This document shows, piece after piece, positions 55,858 through 64,000 of a stretch of DNA of 64,000 bases. This stretch comes from Lycium barbarum (Eukaryota; Streptophyta; Magnoliopsida; Solanales; Solanaceae): contig NC_083348.1 of NCBI RefSeq assembly GCF_019175385.1, positions 3,983,001-4,047,000 of the forward strand. The letters are read 5' to 3'. Position numbers and translations under genes: made by a program. Every line of letters begins with the position of its first letter. Positions within the stretch are counted from its first letter, which is position 1. The notes below the pieces were generated by a model that searched no databases, was not told where the DNA came from, and saw only the letters and a list, made by a program, of their open reading frames with translations.

Positions 55858-56401
55858 TGTTAGGATTTGAATCCCAAATCCGACCTTTGTAAGCAGGTTC
55901 CCAGGAAAGATTGGAGGGTCACAGCTGGACCACTTAAATACCAACCTCCTTAGACAGAACCTACTTACGCCGTGATGTAAGCGAAGAATAAATAGCACAC
56001 ACACAGATTTATAGTGGTTCACCCTCAATGTGAGAGCTACGTCCACGTTGCTGCTGCAGATCTTATTAAAGAAGAAATATTACAAGTGTTTACAACACTC
56101 AACCTCACAACCCCAATCCCAATTACACTCAAGAATTTTACCACAGAAAATTCTCTCAAAGACCTTCTCTTACTTAGGCCTTTCACTAAGAGTATTTCTC
56201 TTAGATTTTTCTCTCTCTTTGGGATGTGTTGTCTTCTTCAATTTGGTGTGTTTTACAAATGAACCATAAGCTACCTATTTATAGGAATGAATTTCCTATG
56301 ATGAGGTAAGCGCTTACATCACGACTATCATGAGGTAAGCGCTTACATCACGACTATGTGAACAAAAGAATTGACTTGTTTGGCCAATTCCACACCCAAC
56401 A
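55858..56401 (-). repeat. 5' LTR of Tnt1-like element
   Basis: Identical by eye to 51297-51840. As the 5' LTR it holds the promoter: tandem motif 56301-56358, then TATA at about 56275-56284, on the minus strand. Confidence 0.95.
56301..56358 (-). promoter_or_regulatory. Tandem 29-bp U3 motif upstream of TATA box, 5' LTR
   Basis: Two exact copies of a 29-bp unit containing the palindrome TAAGCGCTTA (GAGGTAAGCGCTTACATCAC). They lie just upstream of the minus-strand TATA box. Repeated U3 motifs in Tnt1 elements act as stress-responsive enhancers. The same role here is inferred. The copy in the 3' LTR is at 51740-51797. Confidence 0.6.
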
Positions 56402-57055
56402 ACCACTGCCCATGTTCACCTGGTTCATAGTTGAAACTATTTGAAATCTGTGCAAGATGTCTTTGTCTGAAAATTGACTTCTAGGACTAGGTGTGTAACT
56501 ATCATTTGCTCTTATTAGTTTAATAAGATAATTGGAAAACAAGTTGAGATTTGAAACATTATTTAAAGGCCTTTGAATGCCTCACAGAATTTGGCATTGT
56601 TGGGTTGTTTTTAACTTGTCTTAACCTATGTTTGGAGACCCTATCTGTGCATCACTTTAAACTTGTCAACCTCTTTGTGTTTCTGGGGAAAAATGCAAGT
56701 TGAAATCTTTGTTTTTAGCCTTGGTTTAAGACTTGTTGACTATCAAAAATGAGTTATCAAAAACCTGTTGAAGTGTGATTTGAGAAATTTGAAAACTAAA
56801 AACTGTATTGAGACTAAATTGGTACTGTTTTATCTTGCTGGAATCTGTAATGTGTTGGTTGTAGTTTTAGGTGGTGATTCATCTCTATGCTACCTTCTTA
56901 CATTAACAGTTCTTAAAAAAATGTTGAACTTGGCCCATGTGTAACTTGTTTGCCTAAAATTGCTTGCTATTCCCTCTTGAATTAGTTGAGTCACTCTGTG
57001 ACACATTTGTTGATAGCTGGCCTTAAAACTATGTATAATAGAGAACTTAAGACTG
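56402..57055 (+). repeat. Giant Tat/Ogre-like LTR, segment 3
   Basis: Continues segment 2 across the ACCAC duplication and has the same word use. Ends with GACTG, the duplication of the next insertion. No gene. Confidence 0.5.
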
Positions 57056-59379
57056 TGTCACGACCCAACCCGCCATGACTGGCACCCACACTAACTCTTA
57101 GTGGGCGAACCAACACATAAGTCATCTATCCATTCAAGTCCGATTTTATCTTAACCAAGTTAATCAGTTATTACTCATTCAAGCATCATATAAATAAAAT
57201 AAGTCATGCCATAAAATACTGAAATAAGTGTGGAAGTCTATCTATTACAAAATTCCCAAAATTCGAATGTCATCGTACCAAGACTCTAATCTAAAACATG
57301 TCTAAGGAACGAAATCTGTCTACTAATTATCCATAATGTCTAGAATAGGAAAAGACATCATAAGAGGAACATCTTTGGGCGGCCTGGCATGGATAGAAGC
57401 TCACCCTAAATCTGTCAGCAAATGTCCTCAACGCTAGATGTGAGGGCGGGTAGCACTCTTTATATCACGATCTGCACTCAAAAGAATACAGCAAGGTAGT
57501 ATCGGTACAAACACTATGTACCGGTAGATATCATAGGCCGACTAAGATTAGTATCATGCATATCTCATAAAATCAATAGAATAAACAAGCCAACCAAAAA
57601 ACACGAATATCAATAAACCACACAAGTCAACCAAGGATAATCAAGAGTCACAATAAACGGAAGCCACAACAGAAATAAGTTTACCACAATAACCATACTC
57701 ACTGTACACACTTACTAACTGATGTCATTGCTTAGTAGTCATGACCTGCAGCGGACCGATGGTGTCCACGTACCACTCGTTCCAGATCCACTCCTCGGAC
57801 CCGAGCATAAACCTCCGCTCCGGAATGAACCTCGGACACCGGCCATATCTATGTAGCTCTCGTTTCCGGAACTAACCTCGGACCACGAGCCCATAATCTA
57901 GGTCACATTTGTGCCTTTCCATACCTCTTTATAGGACAATGTTTCTTACCTTCTCATTATCAATGCTCAAGTCATTATTTCATATCACAATATCGCCGAG
58001 AAGATTATATTAGCTTCTCATCACAAACACATACAATTTAGATTTAACACAAAGGAATAGTGGCACGAAGCCTACACAATCACTCAATCACATTCACATA
58101 GGAGTCCAGCCACACAATATCATGCATGTAAAACTAGACATGCTTCTCCTAAAGAATTCACAAAACATTCAATCAACTAACCAAAGTCTAACTCAAGTAG
58201 ACCGTAACCTACCTTAAACGTAGAGCTGGAACAACGTAAGTCACTCTGCTATAGATTTTCCTTTCCTTAAAGCCTCAGAACGCTCAAAGTCTAAAAATAG
58301 AAGGCTCAATGAGTCACAATTACTCAAATCACAAGTACCAATTCAAGAATACCCTTCTCTTTACCCCATTCCAATGGGTGGATGATTTTCTAGGTGTGAA
58401 GAAACCTGTCAAGGGCCTTAGTAATCATTAATCATCAAATTATAATAATATTATATCAACATTCCCACTACAATCAGTTTTCATGGTCAAGACACCATTT
58501 TTACAGAACCCTAGGTCTCAATTCGCTTGGTTTATGGCTCGAAGGATTCAATTCATGATTAGGAGGAGTTAACCCAAGCCTTTAGATGATAAATAAGTGA
58601 TAATAACCATAACCCATCAAGTTTAGAAGGTTCATTAGTTTCTAGGGTTTCTATTAAAATTCCACCATTGAAGACCCACAAAAGTGATGATAATCATAAA
58701 GATGATACGGAATAGTTGGAAGGAATAAATGAAACTTACCTCTCAAGATTTTTCTTACCCTAGCTTGAAATTTCACCGTAGGTGCTTGTGGTGAACTGTG
58801 TCGGGGTATTATGAATAAAGAATGTGACACTGAGTCTTTAAAACACGAATTCTGTCCCCTGTCGACCGCTACGGTGGTCGTTTCACCGCTGCAGCGGTCC
58901 CGCTATAGTGGACCCAAAGAAATCCGCTCACCGCTATAGCTGTCCATCCCCAGCTATAGCGGTATCGTCGTAGCGGGCCATCGCCCGCCACAGCAGCCAC
59001 TAGAGAAATGGCTGGCCGCTGGAAGCGGTCCACTCACCGTTACAGCGGTACTCCCACCGCCGCAGCGGTGCCATTTGGGCAGTGAGCTTGACTTTTTATC
59101 CAGTTTTTCCCCTTTCACTCCACATTTCATCCTAGGCCTCACAAACATAAACAAAACATGCACACAGACATAAAAACATCATATGAATCCACCCATGACC
59201 TCGAAATTTCCAACAGAATTCTAATTTCCTACGTCACCCTCCGACGGACTCAATCACAATTAAACAACAATCACAAGCAAGTCAAATTAAGCTCTTAAGC
59301 TCACAAAATCGAGCTCTACTGGCTCGTTCTACCTTTGGGATACCCTCCATTCTCCATAACGATCGGAAGGGTCGTTACA
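57056..59379 (-). mobile_element. Solo LTR, probably Ty3/gypsy (2.3 kb)
   Basis: Ends TGTCACGACCC and GGGTCGTTACA, flanked by a perfect 5-bp duplication GACTG (57051-57055, 59380-59384). No gag or pol, no second LTR, no internal primer site. Such TGTAACGACCC termini resemble gypsy LTRs of Solanaceae, read here on the minus strand (orientation inferred). Contains the palindrome cluster 58861-59075. Confidence 0.75.
58861..59075. repeat. Cluster of CCGCTATAGCGG-type palindromes
   Basis: At least six imperfect palindromes, such as ACCGCTGCAGCGGTCC, ACCGCTATAGCTGTCC, AGCTATAGCGGTA, ACCGTTACAGCGGTA and ACCGCCGCAGCGGTGCC, in about 215 bp. Far richer in GC than the surroundings. Inside the solo LTR. 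Confidence 0.85.
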
Positions 59380-60867
59380 GACTGTTTGTTTGGTCCTAAT
59401 TGATAACTGGATACCTAAGTTTGGATTATGGCATTGCTGGGTAGATTTGAAGTCTTCTATGGGATCTAAATGTGGTGTTTGAGAGTTGATATTAGTTGAG
59501 CATATAGTGTATATTGAGGTGTATAGAGGGTATGTCCTTCATAGGTTTTTCTCTCTATTTTAGTGAGTATGGCAGTGGTATATCGTGTATATCATAATCT
59601 GACACTTCGAAAATTTTAAGGAGAGGATAAGTTTGGGCCACAATTCTGGGCCTACCCTTAGTATTGGTGATCTGATAATTGTTACCTTTAGCCGCTGATG
59701 GGTTATTGCATAAATTATCCGCTATTTTTTAGTATATCAATTGTGGGCTTGGCCCAATAGCATTGTAATTCATTTTTTGGGCTATGTAATAATTGTAGGC
59801 TTTAATTTTATTACTCGAGTTTAATTTGGCGATGTATTCTAATGTTATGTATACCCCTTTTTTCATCTATGACCACCCACCGTTGGTGGGCCCTAACGGG
59901 GCCCACTAGTGTATCTAGATCGAGTCTACCAACTTTGAGCAAAAAATGGAGCATATGTTTGGACCCGAGGATTACCCCAAATGCATAACACATTATTATT
60001 GGGCTTGGTCGGCCCAATTCCTTATATCTTTACTTACGAATTTTATATTTCAAATTTGAGCATCTATATTATTTATTGGAACCCTTTTAAAAATTTTCAT
60101 GAATTTAGAGTTGCCAAAAACCATTTTTAAGCAATAAAATTGATTTTTGATAAAGGTCAACGTCCAAATGATTTTTTTGAGACTAAAATTGCCTTATGGA
60201 TAAAAAAAAATGGATATTCTTTAAATGCAAATCATGATTTTGGACAAAAATGACTTGACAAATTTTATGGACATTTGAGACAAAAAAATTATTATGGACC
60301 GTGCATATGGAGATTTGGACAAAAAATGGACTTGGACAATTTTTTTGGGATAATTTGGACTAAAAGGATAAAAATCTAAAAAAATATAAAATATGGTTAA
60401 AATATGGATAATAATAGTATGCCAAAAAATGATTTTATAAAACTTAAAAACCTTTTTCTAAACTCGGTTGGGCTTACATAGTGTTCTACTTTGATTAACG
60501 CCTTCGGGTTTTAACCTAGGTGTTCTAGTCCGAAACCCAAAACGTCCAATTTTGGGCAAAATTTTACCACTTTTATTTCTTGAAAGTATTGTATTTTGCA
60601 TGAATGACTAACTTTTTATTAGGGGAATCTAAAACAAAAGCAGTTTTTATCAAAAATAATTTATATTCACAAGGCATACTATTAGAACCCGTAGGTCAAC
60701 CGTATCTTACGGATCCTTAATACCGGGGTGCCTAACACCTTTTCCGGGGGATCACCAGGACCCTTACCCAAACTTTGGTATAGATTGGTTTCTTTTAAAA
60801 CTTAGCCGTTTTAAACGAATTCTTTCAAACTGGTTTTCCTAACTTACTAACTAACCTGTAAGTTAGG
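59380..60867 (+). repeat. Giant Tat/Ogre-like LTR, segment 4 (3' end)
   Basis: Continues segment 3 across the GACTG duplication. Near the end is a block ACCGGGGTGCCTAACACCTT ... ATCACCAGGACCCTTACCC, then GTTAGGTGGCGACTCT. Such a block just before TGGCGACTC occurs in Tat/Ogre-type LTR ends (recalled from the family, not searched). A clear CA terminus is not visible. Confidence 0.5.
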
Positions 60868-60877
60868 TGGCGACTCT
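60868..60877 (+). other. Probable primer-binding site of the Tat/Ogre-like element
   Basis: TGGCGACTCT resembles the tRNA-Arg primer site used by Tat/Ogre-type elements. It would mark the LTR/interior border. Moderate confidence because the following bases (AAAACGATGTCC) are diverged. Confidence 0.45.
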
Positions 60878-61034
60878 AAAACGATGTCCATTTAGAGCAC
60901 CATCCAAGTAGAAGTATATTTTTTTCTTTTTCCCGGTAAGATTGACAACCGTACTTTTCCGGGACACTTTCCTTTTTAATGAGGCAAATGCAAATACGAA
61001 TCGAAAAAAATATGACCCGTTACATCCATGTCAT

Positions 61035-61192
61035 TTCATGATATTCTTGCCGTCAGGGCTATGTTATTCTTGCCTTCGGGGCTGTGATAGTTGCCTTCAG
61101 GGCTATGATGTTTGACTTCGGGGCTATTGGCCATACAGTTGCCTTTGGGGTTATACAAACGCGTGTTTGCCTTCCGGGCTATGATTGTATGT
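61035..61192. repeat. GCCTTCGGGGCTATG minisatellite, left part
   Basis: Six to seven diverged units of about 20-27 bp (TTGCCTTCGGGGCTGTGATAG, TTGCCTTCAGGGCTATGATG, ...). Cut by the LTR-like block that follows. Confidence 0.85.
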
Positions 61193-62253
61193 TGTAATGA
61201 CCCGTTTGGTCATTATCAACTTTCCTTAATCTTTGCCCAAAACAATCCTTGTTCGAGCTTGCCCCGATAGTAATACACGTGTGATTTTCAGTGAAGGTTG
61301 ACCTTTAGTCGAGTTGGAAGGAAATTTAAATCAATCTAGGATGTTCCGGTGCAATTCCTTCGCCCCAGCGATATGTGGGCCATGCCTGCGGGTTTGCCCC
61401 GACGCTCTGTCTTCTGCCTCAGCGGAAAGAGGCTGAGTTAAGTAAGTCTGCTTTCGCAGATGATTCTTTCACCGGAGCGTGACCGCCCCAGCGAGCCTAG
61501 TATCGCCCCAGTGGGAATCGCTGGACATATCTAGTATTTAACTCCCCATTTCGGGATTGAGCTTTATTTTTCCATCCAACATTTATTTCAAGCTAGTTTG
61601 GGAGCATTTTCAGAGGGGATTTCTTTATGGCCTTGGGAAGGGTAAGTCCTAAACCTTATTACTTTATCTCTCTTTAGTCTCCTCTTTTACTTATTAAGGA
61701 TTTAATGCTAATGTTTAATAATTTGGGAGGTTTCTTGACTTGTAAGACCATAGATAGGGAAAAATGGCTTCTTAAATTAAAATCTTGGATTAGTTGGAAG
61801 GATTTCATAGCTTCTAGTTTAGGCTAGTTGTTCCAACACAAAGCTCCTACTTTCTACAATAGTTTTGCAAATAGGTAAGTTCTTGGGTTTTCTTGAAGTT
61901 GGGGGTTTCAACGATTAAAGAAATTGATGACTTGTTTGGGTTTAGATGACTATGGAAATTAGGTTATTAATTAATTGAGACTTAGAAAACTAGTTTAAAA
62001 AGAAATTTCAATTTTACCCTCGTGGGTTGGGCGTCGTATCTTAGTATTCTAGATTCCTTCTTGGGTTGTACCAATCATATATTCTTAACTCTTGATTACT
62101 CAAATTACTTGCATTTCCTAGACCCCTCCCGTCTTGACATTTCTCTCCGAAAATGGAAGGTGAAGTTCAAGTGGACATTCGCGGCACCTGCTCGGTCTCA
62201 AGGTAGGTTATGGATTACTTGAGTTAGACTCCGATTAGGATTTCATGTGTGAA

Positions 62254-62590
62254 TGGTAGAGATTGATGGAGAAAGCATGCTTAGGTCTTCGGACATAGTG
62301 TTGGGATGGATATTCTTAGGTTGGTACTGTTATGTGTGGCTTGTCGCCAATTGTGATGTTGAACTTGACGCATTTGTTTGACCGTGTGAACTAGTGGCTT
62401 GTTAGTATGATTGGGCTCGCGCCATGCCTTATAGGTTGTACTTGTTTCCCATTTACCTTTTTGGTTATACTCCAGTTACTGAAGCATATGTAGAGTTAGT
62501 TATTGAGGGAGAAAGCATGCTAAGCCTTCGGGTGTGAAGTTAGGATGGATATTTTTAGGTCGGTATTGTTGTTGACTTGTGGGCTTGTTG
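62254..62590. repeat. Internal duplication in LTR-like block
   Basis: GGAGAAAGCATGCTTAGGTC...GTTGGGATGGATATTCTTAG near 62269 returns near 62507 as GGAGAAAGCATGCTAAGCCT...GTTAGGATGGATATTTTTAG, a period of about 240 bp. Confidence 0.7.
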
Positions 62591-62894
62591 CGTCGGTTGT
62601 TGTGATTTGGCTTGTTTCCATGTGTGTGGTATTGGACATGTTGCTAAATTGTCATGTTGTAATCGTGATACGTTCGTTTCTCACTTATATTGGCATCATC
62701 ATTGATAAAGAAAAGAACTTGATTCGGTATTGATATTGTGATATGTGCTCATGCCGAGGCACGATTGAGATTTGATATGATTACATTTGAGATTGATATT
62801 ATGCATTGCATGATAAATTGATATGAATTGTGATTGGTACTGATGATGATAAGTGAGAAGGGAACATCCGAGATTATGGATAGATTTGATATAG

Positions 62895-63017
62895 TAGCCA
62901 TCTTTAGGCTGTGTGCGGAATGGGTAGTAATATGGAAGCCACTTCTGGACTGTGTACAAAGTGGCTGGTGTTGTGGGAGTCATCTCTGGGCTGTGTACGG
63001 AGTGACTAGTACATGGA
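62895..63017. repeat. Three ~42-bp tandem units
   Basis: Units AGTAGCCATCTTTAGGCTGTGT..., AGCCACTTCTGGACTGTGTAC... and AGTCATCTCTGGGCTGTGTAC..., each with an AGTGRCT-like complement later in the unit. Confidence 0.75.
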
Positions 63018-63943
63018 ATTTGCGGGTCCCCCATGGGTCATGACTATCGAAACGTGGAGGATATCCGTCCGTAGCATGTGTGTACGAATGGTGATTTGGC
63101 CATTGCATTGCATACATTCCAATGCATGTGCATTACATTTACATTTGGTGACTTCTTTATTGTCTGCTCCTTGGTTGTGAATTGCTCATCAAAAGATCGT
63201 CCAGTTACGTAGTGGAGTTCTTGAAAAGAAAGACATGTAGTAAGGATTAGAGGTATGACTTAGAATGTGAACAGAATCCAGTAAGACTATTCCATTTGAT
63301 GAGTTGAGATAAGTTACGTGTGCATGAGTCTGTATTTTAGAAAACTAAAGCACTGAGGATTAGAAGGTTATATCTAGGTCCAAGATCTGAGACCATTGCT
63401 AAGTTTATAACTATCTGTTATGGACCATTATCTGATTATGTCTAGTATTCGAATTTGATTGCCTATCATTTTGATCTGTTGATCTCTATTTGTTTATATG
63501 TTTTCCTAATCATTGTCGGCCTATGATACTTACCAGTACATGTGTTGTACTGATACTACTCTTGCTACATCCTATTTGGGGTATAGATTTGTTACAGGTT
63601 ATGTTCGAGATTTCATTAGCTTCTGAAGATCTCTCGGTGTCCACTCCAAACCTTATGTTAAATTTCATTCTAGAACAGAGGTTGTATTTCGTTTGTATTG
63701 TAATTCTATTTAAGTTGTAAATCTTAGAAGCTCTTGTACGAATCTAGATCCGGTTTTTGAGAAACAGTTATTGATAAAGTAACTCTTATATCTTATTCTT
63801 CGAAAATGATGTTTGGGAAATATCTAGTATGCATTCTTCTTAAATTGGTATATTTGAGTTATTGTTTTTGGGAAGGGTTCGCCTACTAAGTGGGATTGGG
63901 TAGGTGCCCGCACGATTCGCGATTTGGGTCGTTACATGCATAT

Positions 63944-64000
63944 GCCTTTAGGGCTACATTGAGTGCCTTCGGGGCTAATCATGTATGTCTAGATGCCTTA
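63944..64000. repeat. GCCTTCGGGGCTA minisatellite, right part
   Basis: ATGCCTTTAGGGCTACATTG, GTGCCTTCGGGGCTAATCAT and the start of a third unit at the window edge. Continues the array 61035-61192 beyond the inserted LTR-like block. Confidence 0.8.

Larger units (their letters stand above)
51297..56401 (-). mobile_element. Tnt1-like Ty1/copia retrotransposon, full length, LTRs identical by eye
   Basis: 544-bp LTRs at both ends (51297-51840, 55858-56401) with no difference seen. Perfect 5-bp duplication ACCAC (51292-51296, 56402-56406). On the minus strand: PBS TGGTATCAGAGCAAC (55841-55855), gag-protease-integrase-RT-RNase H, polypurine tract AAGTGGGAGATT. Gag starts MGGEDGTTHGIGKFDG, as in the Tnt1/Tork group. 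Only one stop (TGA 54452-54454) interrupts the long frame. This is the youngest-looking element of the window. Confidence 0.95.
61193..63936 (+). mobile_element. LTR-like block, probably gypsy solo LTR (2.7 kb)
   Basis: Ends TGTAATGACCCGTTTGGTC and GATTTGGGTCGTTACA are inverted-repeat-like. The minisatellite GCCTTCGGGGCT is found on both sides, so the block was inserted in it. Flanking bases TATGT and TGCAT do not match, so the exact ends or the duplication have changed. It contains two internal repeats (62254-62590 and 62895-63017) and no coding domain. Confidence 0.6.

Noticed and set aside
58954..59163. Gly/Pro/Ser-rich minus-strand ORF
   Set aside because: Generated by the GC-rich palindrome cluster; no homology recognised.
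1..64000. tRNA, rRNA or organellar insertions
   Set aside because: Only tRNA-complementary primer sites of retrotransposons were seen; no cloverleaf or plastid/mitochondrial gene was recognised.

Overview
This window is nuclear DNA of a flowering plant, most likely a Solanaceae species. The reasons are spliced plant-type exons with GT-AG introns, AT-rich intergenic DNA full of LTR retrotransposons, a Tnt1-like copia element, a GTT-tailed RTE LINE, and Stowaway and hAT MITE families. No bacterial or organellar feature and no tRNA or rRNA gene was seen. The exact species cannot be fixed from the sequence alone.

The only host gene is a broken oxidosqualene cyclase (triterpene synthase) gene on the + strand, 7907-23718. 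Fourteen exons can be read in order with consistent splice phases, from about one sixth into the protein to the stop codon. The first exons are not in the window. A nonsense codon (21353-21355) and a 2-bp loss in a GA run (near 22584-22593) break the frame, although the MWCYCR and DCTAE motifs and all readable splice sites survive. One intron has grown to 8.7 kb by insertion of a hAT element, several MITEs, an internally deleted Ty3/gypsy chromovirus and an RTE LINE.

Layout: 1-4543, 5' part of a decayed copia element on the - strand; 5490-6302, a non-autonomous Helitron; 6592-7254, a solo LTR; 7907-23718, the cyclase pseudogene; 23719-25859, MITE-rich spacer; 25860-27990, a deleted copia element (-); 28030-29866, gypsy gag and LTR-like debris. 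From 29867 to the right edge lies a nest. A host sequence of about 6.4 kb, probably the giant LTR of a Tat/Ogre-like gypsy element, is split by three insertions, each with a perfect target-site duplication. These are a 17.1-kb CACTA transposon (31147-48270), a Tnt1-like copia with apparently identical LTRs (51297-56401) and a 2.3-kb solo LTR (57056-59379). After a probable primer-binding site at 60868 comes a minisatellite, itself split by another LTR-like block (61193-63936).

The CACTA element carries two divergent genes: a TNP2-type transposase (-, 36843 to 32783) and a TNP1/Transposase_24-type accessory gene (+, 40145-47241). Both have stops, and a young short-LTR copia element (42257-46988) sits inside the seventh exon of the accessory gene. 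Joined across the target duplication, that exon is in frame, so the gene was largely open before the insertion. The window therefore gives a readable relative order of insertions: Tat/Ogre-like host, then CACTA, then short-LTR copia on one branch, and Tnt1-like copia and the GACTG-flanked solo LTR on others.
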